Positions 26,731-35,736 are shown, counted from the first letter of the stretch. The stretch is 64,000 nucleotides of DNA from Paenibacillus agilis (GCF_007786455.1 NZ_VNJK01000001.1:1324074-1388073); one strand, 5' to 3'. The notes: generated by a model not told the origin, from the sequence alone. A program made the numbers and translations.

Positions 26731-27387
26731 ATGCCATCGTATTCTTATCGTGACTATAGAAGAAGAACTATTGATGTTCAAAGGCTTTCACAAGACTACA
26801 AAACTCTTCTCGCAGTATTCAATACAAAGGGAAGGAAAGCGCTTGATCATTTAACTAGAAGTGGAGTTATATTGTTGGCTGGAGCTTGGGAAACATACAT
26901 AGAAGATATTATACTTGAAATTTCTATTCACTTTGCGACATTAAATAAAATAGAGGATCTACCTAGAGAAGTGAAAAAAACTATAAGCCAATATGTGAAG
27001 AATCATAAAAATGATGAGAAAGTCTTGCAGTTGGCAGATGGAGGATGGAAAACGCTATATCTCGATGAAATCGTCTCACAAGGAATTGAAGGATTCAACA
27101 CTCCGAAAACTCATAATATTAAAGAATTAAGCAAGAAGTTTATAGGTTGTGAAAATATACTGGGCTGTCTAACACAAGATGACATGGATTTTATAAATGA
27201 GTTTGTTAAATACAGGGGGCATATTGCTCATAATGTTAGAATGAGAGGGGAAAGATACTTAACAGTTGAAAAGTTAGATGACTACATTGATTATTTTCAA
27301 GAGATTGTAAACACTATTGACAATCACTTATTGGAATACTTAAGACCATATAAAAATTCTAGACCATGGAATAGAGTAAGCCAGTAA
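26731..27387 (+). CDS. HEPN-domain protein (MAE_28990/RiboL-PSP type)
   Basis: All-helical 218-residue protein. VILLAGAWETYIEDIILEI near residue 50 and FVKYRGHIAHNVRMRG near 158 match HEPN proteins of the MAE_28990/RiboL-PSP group; Arg162-x4-His167 is the Rx4-6H motif of HEPN RNases. Such proteins occur as toxins or in defence systems and cut RNA. GGAAGTGG stands before the ATG. No adjacent antitoxin gene is seen. It follows element B directly, so it may be the second cassette-like gene. Confidence 0.75.
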   Translation: MPSYSYRDYRRRTIDVQRLSQDYKTLLAVFNTKGRKALDHLTRSGVILLAGAWETYIEDIILEISIHFATLNKIEDLPREVKKTISQYVKNHKNDEKVLQLADGGWKTLYLDEIVSQGIEGFNTPKTHNIKELSKKFIGCENILGCLTQDDMDFINEFVKYRGHIAHNVRMRGERYLTVEKLDDYIDYFQEIVNTIDNHLLEYLRPYKNSRPWNRVSQ

Positions 27388-27535
27388 GATAGTTTCTCGA
27401 AGAAGTATGTACCTTCAGTTAAACCAGCTCATCAAAGTCAAGAATTACCTAGTTAAAATTAAGTTGTTAATAAATTAGGCGTACTTAAAGAAGAGTGCTC
27501 AGAAAAGGTAATTTTATGTTCTAATGTACATATTG

Positions 27536-28128
27536 TTATTGTTGGTTATCTTGAAAAGGTATGCTGCTACTTAGGATTCCAAAGATCATGCGAGAAGGTT
27601 TGTTAGAAGTTGCTACAATTGCTAGTTTTGTAGGTTTGCCTTCCTGACACTTTTGCTGGTAATATTTCCGTAGAATCGGATTGCGCGGACCATGGATCTG
27701 TTTTGAAATACCTGCAACGGTTGCTTGATAGAGCGCTATTCGAAGATAAGCAGAGCCTCGTTTCCAGATACCATTCTGTTTGGTTTTAAAGGTTCCTGAC
27801 TCGTAAACAGATGAATCCTGCCCGGTAAAATCGGTCAACTGTTTCACGGAAAGGAACCTTTATATATCCCCGATTTCAGCGTATATCGTAGCGGCTGTTA
27901 TAGGAACTACTCCAGTAATAGAGCGAAGCAAATGATAGTAGTGAGAGGTTTGTGCTAAGTCCTCCATTTTCCTTTCAAGCTTGAGAATGCTTTCTTGGTA
28001 CGTTTTTAAAAGATTCAGTAGATTGTGCATAGCAAATTGATGAGTTTTAGAACCAGCAGAGTCAAGAAGGCTATTGGAAGCAATGGAAAGCCTCTTTTTA
28101 TACTTTTCTTCATTTCACGAAGATCCTC
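27536..28128 (-). pseudogene. IS110-family transposase remnant
   Basis: On the - strand, 28128 to about 27850 reads as KKRLSIASNSLLDS, HQFAMHNLLNLLKTYQES, then YYHLLRSITGVVPITAATIY and AEIGDI, the Transposase_20 region of IS110-type enzymes. After a one-base frameshift near 27845 it continues from 27847 as KQLTDFTGQDSSVYESGTF, KRGSAYLRIALYQA, NPILRKYYQQKCQEGKP to a stop at 27536. Weak, multi-frame traces of the N-terminal part reach about 28270. The DEDD catalytic N-terminal domain is not intact. IS110 elements lack clear terminal inverted repeats, so ends cannot be set. Confidence 0.8.
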
Positions 28129-28338
28129 TTCTTACCTAGTAGGATTTCCAATACGAAATCTTTTTTGCTGAGAGAAGAGATTTAAGGAAGGAAAGTTTGA
28201 TAATAGCCGAAGCGATGGGTTTTGAATAGTTTCCAGTTAACTTTATAACAACGACTTGCCTTTGATTTGCGGACTGCATCACTTAAATAAGGGGTTCAAG
28301 AGAAAAAAGACTTTCCTTTTACGCATTCGCTTGAACAA

Positions 28339-28755
28339 TTGAATGCGTTGCTAGCCTTGCGAACTCAACTTGAAAGGTGCAAAATCATAAAATTATTATT
28401 CGTTTGTAGTAAAAACAAATGGCGAAGTCTAACTGAGGAAACAGTCTTCAGTGACTTAAATGAATTTGATGTCAGATCGGCTGGTACGGAAGATGGTGCC
28501 AGAATTAAAGTTACGGGTGGCCATGTTGGTTGGGCAGATATTATTTTTGTCATGGAGAAGAAACATATAAGAAGAATAAGTGATAAGTATAACGAAGAAC
28601 TTATTAATAACAAGTTGATTTGTCTTGATATACCTGATGAATTTACATATATGGATGAGAAATTAATAGAGACATTGAAATCAAGAGGAACATATAGAAA
28701 TACCAGAGAACTTTTGAAATGGGCTCGAAGAAGTCCACAACTTCATATAATATAA
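28339..28755 (+). CDS. Low-molecular-weight protein tyrosine phosphatase-like protein; start codon doubtful
   Basis: Core protein begins IKLLFVCSKNKWRSLTEE, with the phosphatase loop C-x5-R-S (CSKNKWRS), followed by DVRSAGTEDGARIKVTGGH, WADIIFVMEKKHI and LDIPDEFTYMDE, as in a subgroup of short LMW-PTP relatives. In relatives the protein starts with Met at the position that here is ATA (28387-28389), with GAAAGGTG 9 bases upstream. Either ATA is used, or translation starts at an upstream in-frame TTG (28339 or 28360) that lacks a ribosome binding site. The C-terminal tail KSRGTYRNTRELLKWARRS may be extended or altered. Possibly a decaying gene. Confidence 0.6.
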   Translation: MNALLALRTQLERCKIIKLLFVCSKNKWRSLTEETVFSDLNEFDVRSAGTEDGARIKVTGGHVGWADIIFVMEKKHIRRISDKYNEELINNKLICLDIPDEFTYMDEKLIETLKSRGTYRNTRELLKWARRSPQLHII

Positions 28756-28814
28756 ATAGGACTAGGTTTGGCGGGGGAGTTTGACTACTTGAAACATTCG
28801 GGAGGAATGAGCAA

Positions 28815-29516
28815 ATGATATCCACTGCAACGGCAAAAATGATAAATCGTTTACCAGATAAATTAGTCACATACATATCTAAAAAAATTGTAGCTAGATA
28901 CCTGAAGAAATATGCCAATATAAACATAACAGGTAGTGAAAACTTAAAGGGCATACAAACACCAACGATATTTATATGTAATCATTTAAGTAATTCTGAT
29001 GGATTAGTTTTAGGTAAGGTTTTAAAAGAGATTGATCCGACTTTTGTAGCAGGTGCAAAACTGTCACATGATGCTGTTACAAGTATAGGGGTTAATGTAG
29101 TTAAAACTACCAATATTAAACCCAATACTGCTGATAAAGAGGGTCTCGAGAAGATTATTAAGCTTGTTAAACAAGGGGAAAGTTTATTGATTTTCCCAGA
29201 GGGAACTAGAAGTAGAGCTGGTAGCTTGATCGAAGCAAAGAAGGGAATCCTCCTTATCGCAAGAATGACAGGCGCACCTATTGTGCCTATTGGAATCTAT
29301 GGGACAGAAAAACTGTTACCTATAAATACAGAAGGAGATATGCGGGCGGAAAGCTTTAATTATGCAGATGTTCATATCAACATTGGAAAACAATTTGAAT
29401 TTCAAAAGAGAGCAAAAGAACAAGACAAAAATGAATATGAAGATTTCACTTTAAAATATATGATGAAGAAAATAGCAGAATTATTACCTGAGAATTATAG
29501 AGGCGTATATAAATAA
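28815..29516 (+). CDS. plsC: 1-acyl-sn-glycerol-3-phosphate acyltransferase (PlsC family)
   Basis: Adds an acyl chain to lysophosphatidic acid at the membrane. The NHx4D motif reads CNHLSNSDGLVL near residue 56, and the FPEGTRSR motif stands near residue 128; VPIGIYG is the usual block IV. A 233-residue length is normal. GGGAGGAATG lies before the ATG. The context is acquired DNA; a housekeeping plsC probably exists elsewhere. Very AT-rich compared with region 1. Confidence 0.85.
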   Translation: MISTATAKMINRLPDKLVTYISKKIVARYLKKYANINITGSENLKGIQTPTIFICNHLSNSDGLVLGKVLKEIDPTFVAGAKLSHDAVTSIGVNVVKTTNIKPNTADKEGLEKIIKLVKQGESLLIFPEGTRSRAGSLIEAKKGILLIARMTGAPIVPIGIYGTEKLLPINTEGDMRAESFNYADVHINIGKQFEFQKRAKEQDKNEYEDFTLKYMMKKIAELLPENYRGVYK

Positions 29517-29570
29517 GCAAAACCATAACTGCACTGAATATGCACTTTGAATAAAATGTGGAGGATTCAT

Positions 29571-30440
29571 ATGTCATCATTGTATCTATCAGATATCCTG
29601 TTACGATTAAATAAAGCCATAATTGGCTTAGACATAAAAAGGATTAAGTTACTGAGACATTCTTTTAATAGTAGTGCATTTAAGCAATGTTTTGAAAAAG
29701 ACTTACTTAATGAGTATCAAAGTATTCAAAAGAGTGGCTTCTTTAAAAACTGTGATTACATAGCTTCTTTTGTGAGTGGGCCGAGCAGCAGTGCTAAATT
29801 TTATGGTTTTTACAAGGTTATCGATCAGACCGGGCGTAAAGCAGTGCCATTTGAGCTTGGAGCGGGATTCAATCCGCTCAATATAACAGAAGATGATAAT
29901 TTTTACAATTTCAAATTAGAAAAAACTAAGCATTTATCAGACTTAGAGGGCAGATTAATAATTAACTGGGGGAAAGCAACGATTTCTTGGAATCAATGGG
30001 CAACTAATGAAAAGGAAGTATTAGCTATACAAGAATATGAGAAATATACATTCAAAGGATATGAAAATATTGTTTTAGAATTTTCTAGTTTAAAAGAAGT
30101 AGTTGCTGATCCTGTGCTTTATGAAAGTTGGCACAAAGCTTTACGTTCAGTGTACGCCATTTATCTTATTGTAGATTGTATCAGTGGTAAACAGTACGTA
30201 GGCTCAGCTTATGGAGAGGGCGGATTACTCCAACGATGGAGAACATACGTGGAGACCAAGCATGGGAACAATGTATTAATGATTAAGCACTTGGAAAGTA
30301 ACCCCGCAGCCTTTAATCATTTTCAATTCAGTGTTTTGCAGATCATCCCCAAAAACGCTACTGCTGATGAAGTAATAGCATTAGAGAACTTGTATAAAAC
30401 AAAGCTCCAGACTAGAAAATTTGGTTTAAATGATAATTAG
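29571..30440 (+). CDS. GIY-YIG nuclease-domain protein
   Basis: 289 residues. The C-terminal 100 residues form a GIY-YIG domain: VYAIYLIVDCISGKQYVGSA, then Arg in LLQRWRTYV and Glu in VIALENLYKTKL. The N-terminal 180 residues are a conserved partner region not assigned here (YIASFVSGPSSSAKFYGFYKV), with an inserted strand-rich part. ATG at 29571 follows GGAGG by 6 bases. The architecture is typical of stand-alone GIY-YIG proteins linked with restriction or mobile DNA; the target is unknown. Confidence 0.8.
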   Translation: MSSLYLSDILLRLNKAIIGLDIKRIKLLRHSFNSSAFKQCFEKDLLNEYQSIQKSGFFKNCDYIASFVSGPSSSAKFYGFYKVIDQTGRKAVPFELGAGFNPLNITEDDNFYNFKLEKTKHLSDLEGRLIINWGKATISWNQWATNEKEVLAIQEYEKYTFKGYENIVLEFSSLKEVVADPVLYESWHKALRSVYAIYLIVDCISGKQYVGSAYGEGGLLQRWRTYVETKHGNNVLMIKHLESNPAAFNHFQFSVLQIIPKNATADEVIALENLYKTKLQTRKFGLNDN

Positions 30441-30532
30441 TGAGCATCGTATAATTTTAAGTACAGGAGAAATTGTAAGGGTTTTACGGTTGCGCAACAT
30501 TGATGTAGTTTAGTCAGTGAGGTATCTATAAG

Positions 30533-30934
30533 ATGGAACAAATTAAAGCTGTAAAAACCGCACTTGGTCAAATTCAAGGGAGAGATGCGATCTTCCTTGA
30601 TGATATTCAATTCAATTATCAAAAAAATGAAGTTAAATTACTTGGTGAGTTTAACGGACTATTATGTTCAGAATCAAATAATGATGGGTTTATTGGATAC
30701 GAACTGCTATTCAAGAAAGTCTATTATTTTGAAATGGTTGAGCTAGATGTAAGTTTAGAGATGTTTAATGATTTATATAATGCAAGTAGCAGCTTTGGAG
30801 AAATGCTTAATACAAAAATTCTTACAGATATAAAAAAGGTAAGAGATTTGGAGTTAAAGCAATATATAATTTATACGTATGATGATGTATTTGTTATTGC
30901 ATGTCAAGAATTCGAGTTAACATTAAAAAGATAA
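30533..30934 (+). CDS. Hypothetical 133-residue protein
   Basis: Not recognised. A mixed alpha/beta protein with acidic, aromatic-rich sequence (VYYFEMVELDVSLEMFNDLY, YIIYTYDDVFVIACQEFEL); no signal peptide. GTGAGGT lies about 9 bases before the ATG. The AT-rich codon use is like genes on both sides. It may be an immunity or accessory protein, but the sequence does not show it. Confidence 0.55.
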   Translation: MEQIKAVKTALGQIQGRDAIFLDDIQFNYQKNEVKLLGEFNGLLCSESNNDGFIGYELLFKKVYYFEMVELDVSLEMFNDLYNASSSFGEMLNTKILTDIKKVRDLELKQYIIYTYDDVFVIACQEFELTLKR

Positions 30935-31070
30935 TAATAGGTGGAAAAATAGAGAATTAGTTCTGCGATATCTAGAACTTTCTACAACATCATTATGCCT
31001 TTGATCTCCACCTTTGGTTTGTCATCCCCTAAGCCAATATGTAAGAACCAGAAGGATTGGATATCTTTAA

Positions 31071-31121
31071 AAATACCAAAACCTCCAACACCACATCGTG
31101 GCTGGAGGTTTTGGTATTTTG
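31071..31121. terminator. Bidirectional terminator between the 133-residue gene and gltS
   Basis: AAATACCAAAACCTCCA pairs perfectly with TGGAGGTTTTGGTATTT (17 bp) over a 15-base loop; T runs flank both sides. It serves the convergent gltS on the - strand. Confidence 0.9.
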
Positions 31122-31149
31122 TTCAATGAACTCTATCAAAAGAAAAATA

Positions 31150-32337
31150 CTACTTAAATAAATTCAATGTCGTAATGATGATAGGCATGGCAAACACGTC
31201 GATAAGAAATGCGCCTACGATAGGCACGATCAGGTATGCTTTGCGGGATGGCCCGAAGCGTTCTGTTACCGCAGCCATATTTGCCATTGCATTTGGTGTA
31301 GCGCCAAGGCCATGGCCTGTAAATCCAGCAACCATTACGGCGGCGTCATAGTCTTTGCCTAGCATTCTGAACAAAATGAAAATGCCGAACAGAACGATAA
31401 AAATAACTTGTACCAACACGATGAAAAGAAGCGGAAGGGCAAGATCAGCTACTTCCCAGAGCTTGATGCTCATAAGCGCCATGGATAGGAAGAGACCAAG
31501 TGTAACGTCACTTATTAGGTTAATGCTCTTCATGTCGATAGTGTTCGGATTGAATTTATCTATGACGTTGCGGACGATAACGGCCACGAACATAGCCCCG
31601 ACATATCCAGGAAGGACAAAGCCAGTTGCTGATGTGAACAGTCCTCCCAAGTACGTTCCTAACGCCATACAAAATGTAATGATCAGCACTTGGATGAAGA
31701 ACGTATTTGTCGTTATCGGTACCACTTTTTCTTCTACGTCTGCTGCTTCTTCCTTTGTTTCTGTTGGTTTCAAATTGTATTTGGTTATTAAATATTTTAC
31801 AGTTGGGCCACCAACTAGACCGCCGGCGATAAGTCCGAAGGTAGCTGCTGCAACCCCGATGGACAATGCAGAGGGGATTCCCATAGCTTCGATAGTTTGG
31901 CCAAATGCGGTTGCCGCTCCATGTCCGCCTTCCATAGATACGGCTCCTGCCATCATCCCGATTAGCGGATGGAGGCCGAATAACGAGGCAAGAGAAACGC
32001 CAATCGCGTTTTGTGCCAAAGCTAGAAATCCGCAAGCAAGCCAGTAAATGACGAGCAGCTTGCCGCCTAGTTTAATAAGTTGAAAGCTTGCTCCCAATCC
32101 TACCGTGGTGAAGAATGTGAGCATGAATAGACTTTGAAGCGATGTATCCAATGTAATTTCCAATACACCTGTTGCTTTCAGGATCGTAGCTAGGGTAGCA
32201 AACAGCAGTCCACCGACAACAGGTGCTGGAATGCAAAACTTTTGCAGTATGCCTAATTTTCTAACCAAGAAGGTTCCTAGTACGAGCAGGGCTACGGCCA
32301 AAAATATCGTATTCACTTGATTAAGTGCCAGCGTCAT
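31150..32337 (-). CDS. gltS: Sodium/glutamate symporter GltS
   Basis: Na+-coupled glutamate uptake protein of 395 residues with about ten helices. Family segments: FLVRKLGILQKFCIPAPVVG, FTTVGLGASFQLIK, GAVSMEGGHGAATAFG near residue 140, and VAGFTGHGLGATPNAMANM near 345. The two GGHG/GHGLG re-entrant motifs are the usual GltS signature. ATG at 32337 has GGGGAGG upstream; the start lies inside hutG and the genes overlap by 17 bases, so the two are coupled. It fits glutamate released or handled by the hutG enzyme. Confidence 0.93.
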   Translation of the reverse strand: MTLALNQVNTIFLAVALLVLGTFLVRKLGILQKFCIPAPVVGGLLFATLATILKATGVLEITLDTSLQSLFMLTFFTTVGLGASFQLIKLGGKLLVIYWLACGFLALAQNAIGVSLASLFGLHPLIGMMAGAVSMEGGHGAATAFGQTIEAMGIPSALSIGVAAATFGLIAGGLVGGPTVKYLITKYNLKPTETKEEAADVEEKVVPITTNTFFIQVLIITFCMALGTYLGGLFTSATGFVLPGYVGAMFVAVIVRNVIDKFNPNTIDMKSINLISDVTLGLFLSMALMSIKLWEVADLALPLLFIVLVQVIFIVLFGIFILFRMLGKDYDAAVMVAGFTGHGLGATPNAMANMAAVTERFGPSRKAYLIVPIVGAFLIDVFAMPIIITTLNLFK

Positions 32338-33310
32338 CCATATTCCTCCCCATAAATGCCATAATGGCTTCATTCGTTAAGTACGCGCCTAGCTTTATCG
32401 TTCTGCCGTTCTCGTCAAGAGCCGGATTTACTTCGCATATATCGAAAGAAAGCGTTTTCTTGTGAGTTGCAACTGTGCGGATAAGGTCACGTACAACCAT
32501 TGGTGTTAATCCGAAAGGAGATGATGCGCTGACTCCCGGTGCATATGCCGCATTGATAACATCGGTACAAAGGGTGAGCATGACATAATCATGCTGTTCC
32601 ATGAATGCGTATAGGGATGACATAATGTGATCCATTTGTCCTAGATGCATCTCTTCTTCTAGTATATAGCGGGTACCTAGCTCATCCGCTATATCGAACA
32701 GTTCCTGTGTATTTCCAAAACGCTGAATGCCCAGTACAAAATAGGAGCTGTTGCTATCTTGCTCTAATATTTGTCGGAACATAGTCCCTGATGATGGTTG
32801 CTTGTCATAGGGACGCATGTCGAAATGGGCGTCAATGTTAATAATTCCGAGTGAAGCATTTGGTCCTATATGCTTGCGAACGCCTAAATAATGCCCATAC
32901 AGCGTCTCATGTCCTCCGCCTAAAATAACGGGAGTAGCTGATTTGGATAGTAGGTCAGTTACAGCATTGCCCAATGTTTCTTGGGCTTCTTCAAGCTTTT
33001 CATTGGAACAAGTCACATTCCCCGCATCGACAAGGCGATGACCCTCTGTTGTTCTCCAAGGTATACTTGCGAGCGCTTGTCTAAGTGCATTCGGAGCACC
33101 TGCCGCGCCTAATCTTCCTTGATTACGCCGAACGCCTTCCTCGCATTCAAAACCGATGATGGCACAAGTATTGGTAGAGAAGGTTTCCTGTGGTGCAAGT
33201 AATTCCATTGGCTCCACGATTTGATGATAGCGGAAGCTGCTTCTTCTTTCTGCATGATCCGTCCGGCCGATCCATATATCGGTTCCAACATGGTTTCGCA
33301 ATGTCCCCAC
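32321..33310 (-). CDS. hutG: Formimidoylglutamase (ureohydrolase) HutG
   Basis: Manganese enzyme that splits N-formimidoyl-L-glutamate to glutamate and formamide, the last histidine-degradation step. Metal ligands are in GGGHETLYG, NIDAHFDMR and LCTDVINAAYAPGV (the last normally LDxFSxAxAPG). The absence of other hut genes leaves room for another ureohydrolase substrate. Start: GTG at 33310, or TTG at 33301, both near GGGTGGGG. It forms an operon with gltS. The LysR gene is divergent and probably controls it. Confidence 0.85.
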   Translation of the reverse strand: MGTLRNHVGTDIWIGRTDHAERRSSFRYHQIVEPMELLAPQETFSTNTCAIIGFECEEGVRRNQGRLGAAGAPNALRQALASIPWRTTEGHRLVDAGNVTCSNEKLEEAQETLGNAVTDLLSKSATPVILGGGHETLYGHYLGVRKHIGPNASLGIINIDAHFDMRPYDKQPSSGTMFRQILEQDSNSSYFVLGIQRFGNTQELFDIADELGTRYILEEEMHLGQMDHIMSSLYAFMEQHDYVMLTLCTDVINAAYAPGVSASSPFGLTPMVVRDLIRTVATHKKTLSFDICEVNPALDENGRTIKLGAYLTNEAIMAFMGRNMDDAGT

Positions 33311-33342
33311 CCTTTCTACGTATTTTGTTCATTATATGATGA

Positions 33343-33375
33343 CATTCTTATAATTTTAAATATATAATACGAATG
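33343..33375. promoter_or_regulatory. Inverted repeat in hutG/lysR intergenic region, candidate LysR operator
   Basis: CATTC (33343-33347) and GAATG (33371-33375) bound a very AT-rich imperfect palindrome between the divergent genes. The position is where LysR regulators bind. It contains several T-N11-A matches, but AT-rich sequence gives these by chance. Confidence 0.4.
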
Positions 33376-33417
33376 AATTGATAGCTTTTAGTTATAAATA
33401 GTGAATGGAGGTTCATT

Positions 33418-34317
33418 TTGGATATTAAACATTTACATTATTTCGTAACAGTTGCCGATCAATTAAGCTATTCCAAAGCTGCGCAAAAACTACATATATC
33501 ACAGCCTTCTTTAAGCAATGCCATTAAAAATTTAGAGCGTGAGGTCGAATCGCCGCTATTTGAGCGAAGTACAAGAAAGATCGAACTGACGGACGCTGGC
33601 CATGTGTTATATCAAAAATCGATTCCGCTGCTTTCGCAAATGAACATTTTGAAAAAAGAGATGGTAGAAGTAAAGCTGATCGGAAGAGGGGAACTTGTCA
33701 TAGGCATGATCGAGTCAGTGCGGCAGTGGGTTCCTCAAGTGATCCGTGAATATCAAGACCGTTATCCTTCGATTCATATTAAGCTATTTGAGGTGCTAAG
33801 TAGAGCGGCGGTGGTCGATTCATTACGGAAATACCATACTCATCTCATCATTACGAATCAGTGCATCCATGCAGAGGATATTGAATCGATCCCTTTATAT
33901 CATGAACAGTTAGTCCTTGTGCTGCATCGGGATCACGCTCTCTCCAGAAAGAAATCCATCACATTAAAAGAATTGGAACAAGAACCTTTCATTATTAGTA
34001 TGGAAGGATTCCAGACGAGGGAAGACATTTTGCAAGCCTTTGCGCTCGAGCAAGCTTCTCCAAACATCAAGTTTGAAATCGAACGATTCGAAACGGCCTT
34101 GACATTGGTCAGAGAAAATCTAGGGATTGCCATCATGCCGGAAAATTACTTAGTTGAACCGAGAGATCCATCTATAGTCCGAAAAACGATAAATTCATCT
34201 GCCTTAGAACGAACTGTCTATTTAATGTTTATGAAAAATCGGTATTTAGCCCCTGCGGTTCAATGCTTTTTGGAAGAGATTCAACGTAAGTTTGCTCGGG
34301 GTGGAGCTATACGGTAA
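33418..34317 (+). CDS. LysR-family transcriptional regulator
   Basis: 299 residues. The winged HTH is at residues 1-60 (HYFVTVADQLSYSKAAQKLH, SQPSLSNAIKNLEREV), followed by the linker helix and a type 2 periplasmic-binding effector domain (GELVIGMIESV to the C terminus). TTG start with GGAGG 6 bases upstream. Divergent from hutG-gltS with 107 bases between, the classic layout for a LysR protein controlling its neighbours; the inducer is unknown, perhaps glutamate-related. Confidence 0.9.
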   Translation: MDIKHLHYFVTVADQLSYSKAAQKLHISQPSLSNAIKNLEREVESPLFERSTRKIELTDAGHVLYQKSIPLLSQMNILKKEMVEVKLIGRGELVIGMIESVRQWVPQVIREYQDRYPSIHIKLFEVLSRAAVVDSLRKYHTHLIITNQCIHAEDIESIPLYHEQLVLVLHRDHALSRKKSITLKELEQEPFIISMEGFQTREDILQAFALEQASPNIKFEIERFETALTLVRENLGIAIMPENYLVEPRDPSIVRKTINSSALERTVYLMFMKNRYLAPAVQCFLEEIQRKFARGGAIR

Positions 34318-34363
34318 ATGTATAGTAAAGTAAAGGTAACTTAGGAATAGTGAGGACAGGAAA

Positions 34364-35536
34364 ATGACAAAGAAGTTATATTACGAATCTGCTTATATTC
34401 AAGAATGGAAGACACGAATCGCACGCAAATTGGAGCGGGCGGACGGAAATTATTTGGTATTGGAAGAGACGGCTTTTTACCCCAATGGTGGAGGGCAGCC
34501 TTGTGATCTGGGTTGGATCGATAACATTGCTGTTCTAGATGTCGTAAATGAAGAAGAGCAGATTTTGCATAAAGTTGAGCGTTTTCCTGAACATGAAGAG
34601 GTCGACTGCCAATTGGATTGGAATAGAAGGTTCGATCATATGCAGCATCATAGCGGACAGCATTTACTATCTGCTACGTGTCTGGAGGTATGCGAGGCGG
34701 AGACGCTCAGTTTTCATCTAGGTGAGGATTACGCCACGATTGATATTGCTCGTCCTGATCTTCCGCAGGCTCAGTTGATGATGCTTGAGCGGAAGGTCAA
34801 TGATCAGATTTACCTGAATCGCAAGGTAACGAATTATTTTGTGAGTCAGGAGCAGGCTGCCGTGCTTCCGCTAGTGAAGCAGCCGAAGGTAACGGACGAT
34901 ATTCGGATCGTTGAAATTGAAGGTATCGAATACAACGCGTGCGGTGGCACTCATGTTTCCGCAACGGGTGAGATCGGCATGATCAAGCTGCTAAAAGCGG
35001 AGAAGCAGAAGGGAAATACTCGTATTTATTTTAAATGTGGATATCGTGCGTTAAATGAGTTTAATGCCGGAATGGATATACTCGGCAGTTTGTCGGTTAA
35101 GTTCAAAGCTGCAAAGGATGAGATTTTGGAGCGGGTTGCAAAATGGGATCAAGAACAGAAGCAGATCCAAGCTGAATTGAACGCTGTGAAGGCTGAAAAT
35201 GATGCTTACTTGGCTGAAAAGTTGTTGGCGGAGCGTCAAGGCAGTCTTATTCAGCATGTATTTGCTGATAAGTCACTTAAGGATATACAGAACTTAGCGG
35301 CTAAGCTCACTGAACAAACGGACGTTCTGGTGCTCTTTATGTCCAACGCGGATCATAAGGTGGTCCTAGCTCAGGGCGGAGAGAATGCACTCGCTTGTGG
35401 AGCGTTCTTTAAACAGCATCTAGCCGATTATGGCGGCAAAGGTGGAGGCAGTGACAAGATGGCGCAAGCTGGTTTTGGAACGAGTGCGGATGCTGAAGCG
35501 TTTTACCATTTTACAGCACAGTCATTAGAAGGATAA
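34364..35536 (+). CDS. Alanyl-tRNA editing protein AlaX (long form, with DHHA1)
   Basis: Free-standing editing enzyme that removes Ser or Gly from mischarged tRNA-Ala. The N-terminal beta-barrel contains FYPNGGGQPCD near residue 42; zinc ligands are in MQHHSGQHLLSA near 96 and ACGGTH near 195. A coiled coil (240-285) leads to a DHHA1 domain with the Gly-rich YGGKGGGSDKMAQAG near 370. The 390-residue length fits AlaX-L. GAGGACAG lies upstream of the ATG. Monocistronic. Confidence 0.9.
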   Translation: MTKKLYYESAYIQEWKTRIARKLERADGNYLVLEETAFYPNGGGQPCDLGWIDNIAVLDVVNEEEQILHKVERFPEHEEVDCQLDWNRRFDHMQHHSGQHLLSATCLEVCEAETLSFHLGEDYATIDIARPDLPQAQLMMLERKVNDQIYLNRKVTNYFVSQEQAAVLPLVKQPKVTDDIRIVEIEGIEYNACGGTHVSATGEIGMIKLLKAEKQKGNTRIYFKCGYRALNEFNAGMDILGSLSVKFKAAKDEILERVAKWDQEQKQIQAELNAVKAENDAYLAEKLLAERQGSLIQHVFADKSLKDIQNLAAKLTEQTDVLVLFMSNADHKVVLAQGGENALACGAFFKQHLADYGGKGGGSDKMAQAGFGTSADAEAFYHFTAQSLEG

Positions 35537-35706
35537 AAGATTTTCTATATGTTAAGAGCTAACGATGTGTTTTATAAAAAACATAATGAAATCTGAAATA
35601 AGTTGAGATAAGAATGCTTGTGGTATAGTGCTTTAAATGGTAAAATATAACTTAATCGAATCTTAACGGACTAAGAAGTGTATACCTATCCTAGCCGAAT
35701 GTACGG

Positions 35707-35736
35707 ACCAAGTGTTAGCGCACTTGGTCTTTTTAT
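35707..35736 (+). terminator. Terminator after alaX
   Basis: ACCAAGTG pairs perfectly with CACTTGGT over TTAGCG, followed by CTTTTTATT. It is 170 bases past the alaX stop. Its sequence is very similar to the hairpin at 56397. Confidence 0.8.

Noticed and set aside
31355-32047. Long open frame on the + strand (230 codons) opposite gltS
   Set aside because: Antisense to a well-supported gene with all its motifs, no ribosome binding site, and composition typical of a shadow frame.
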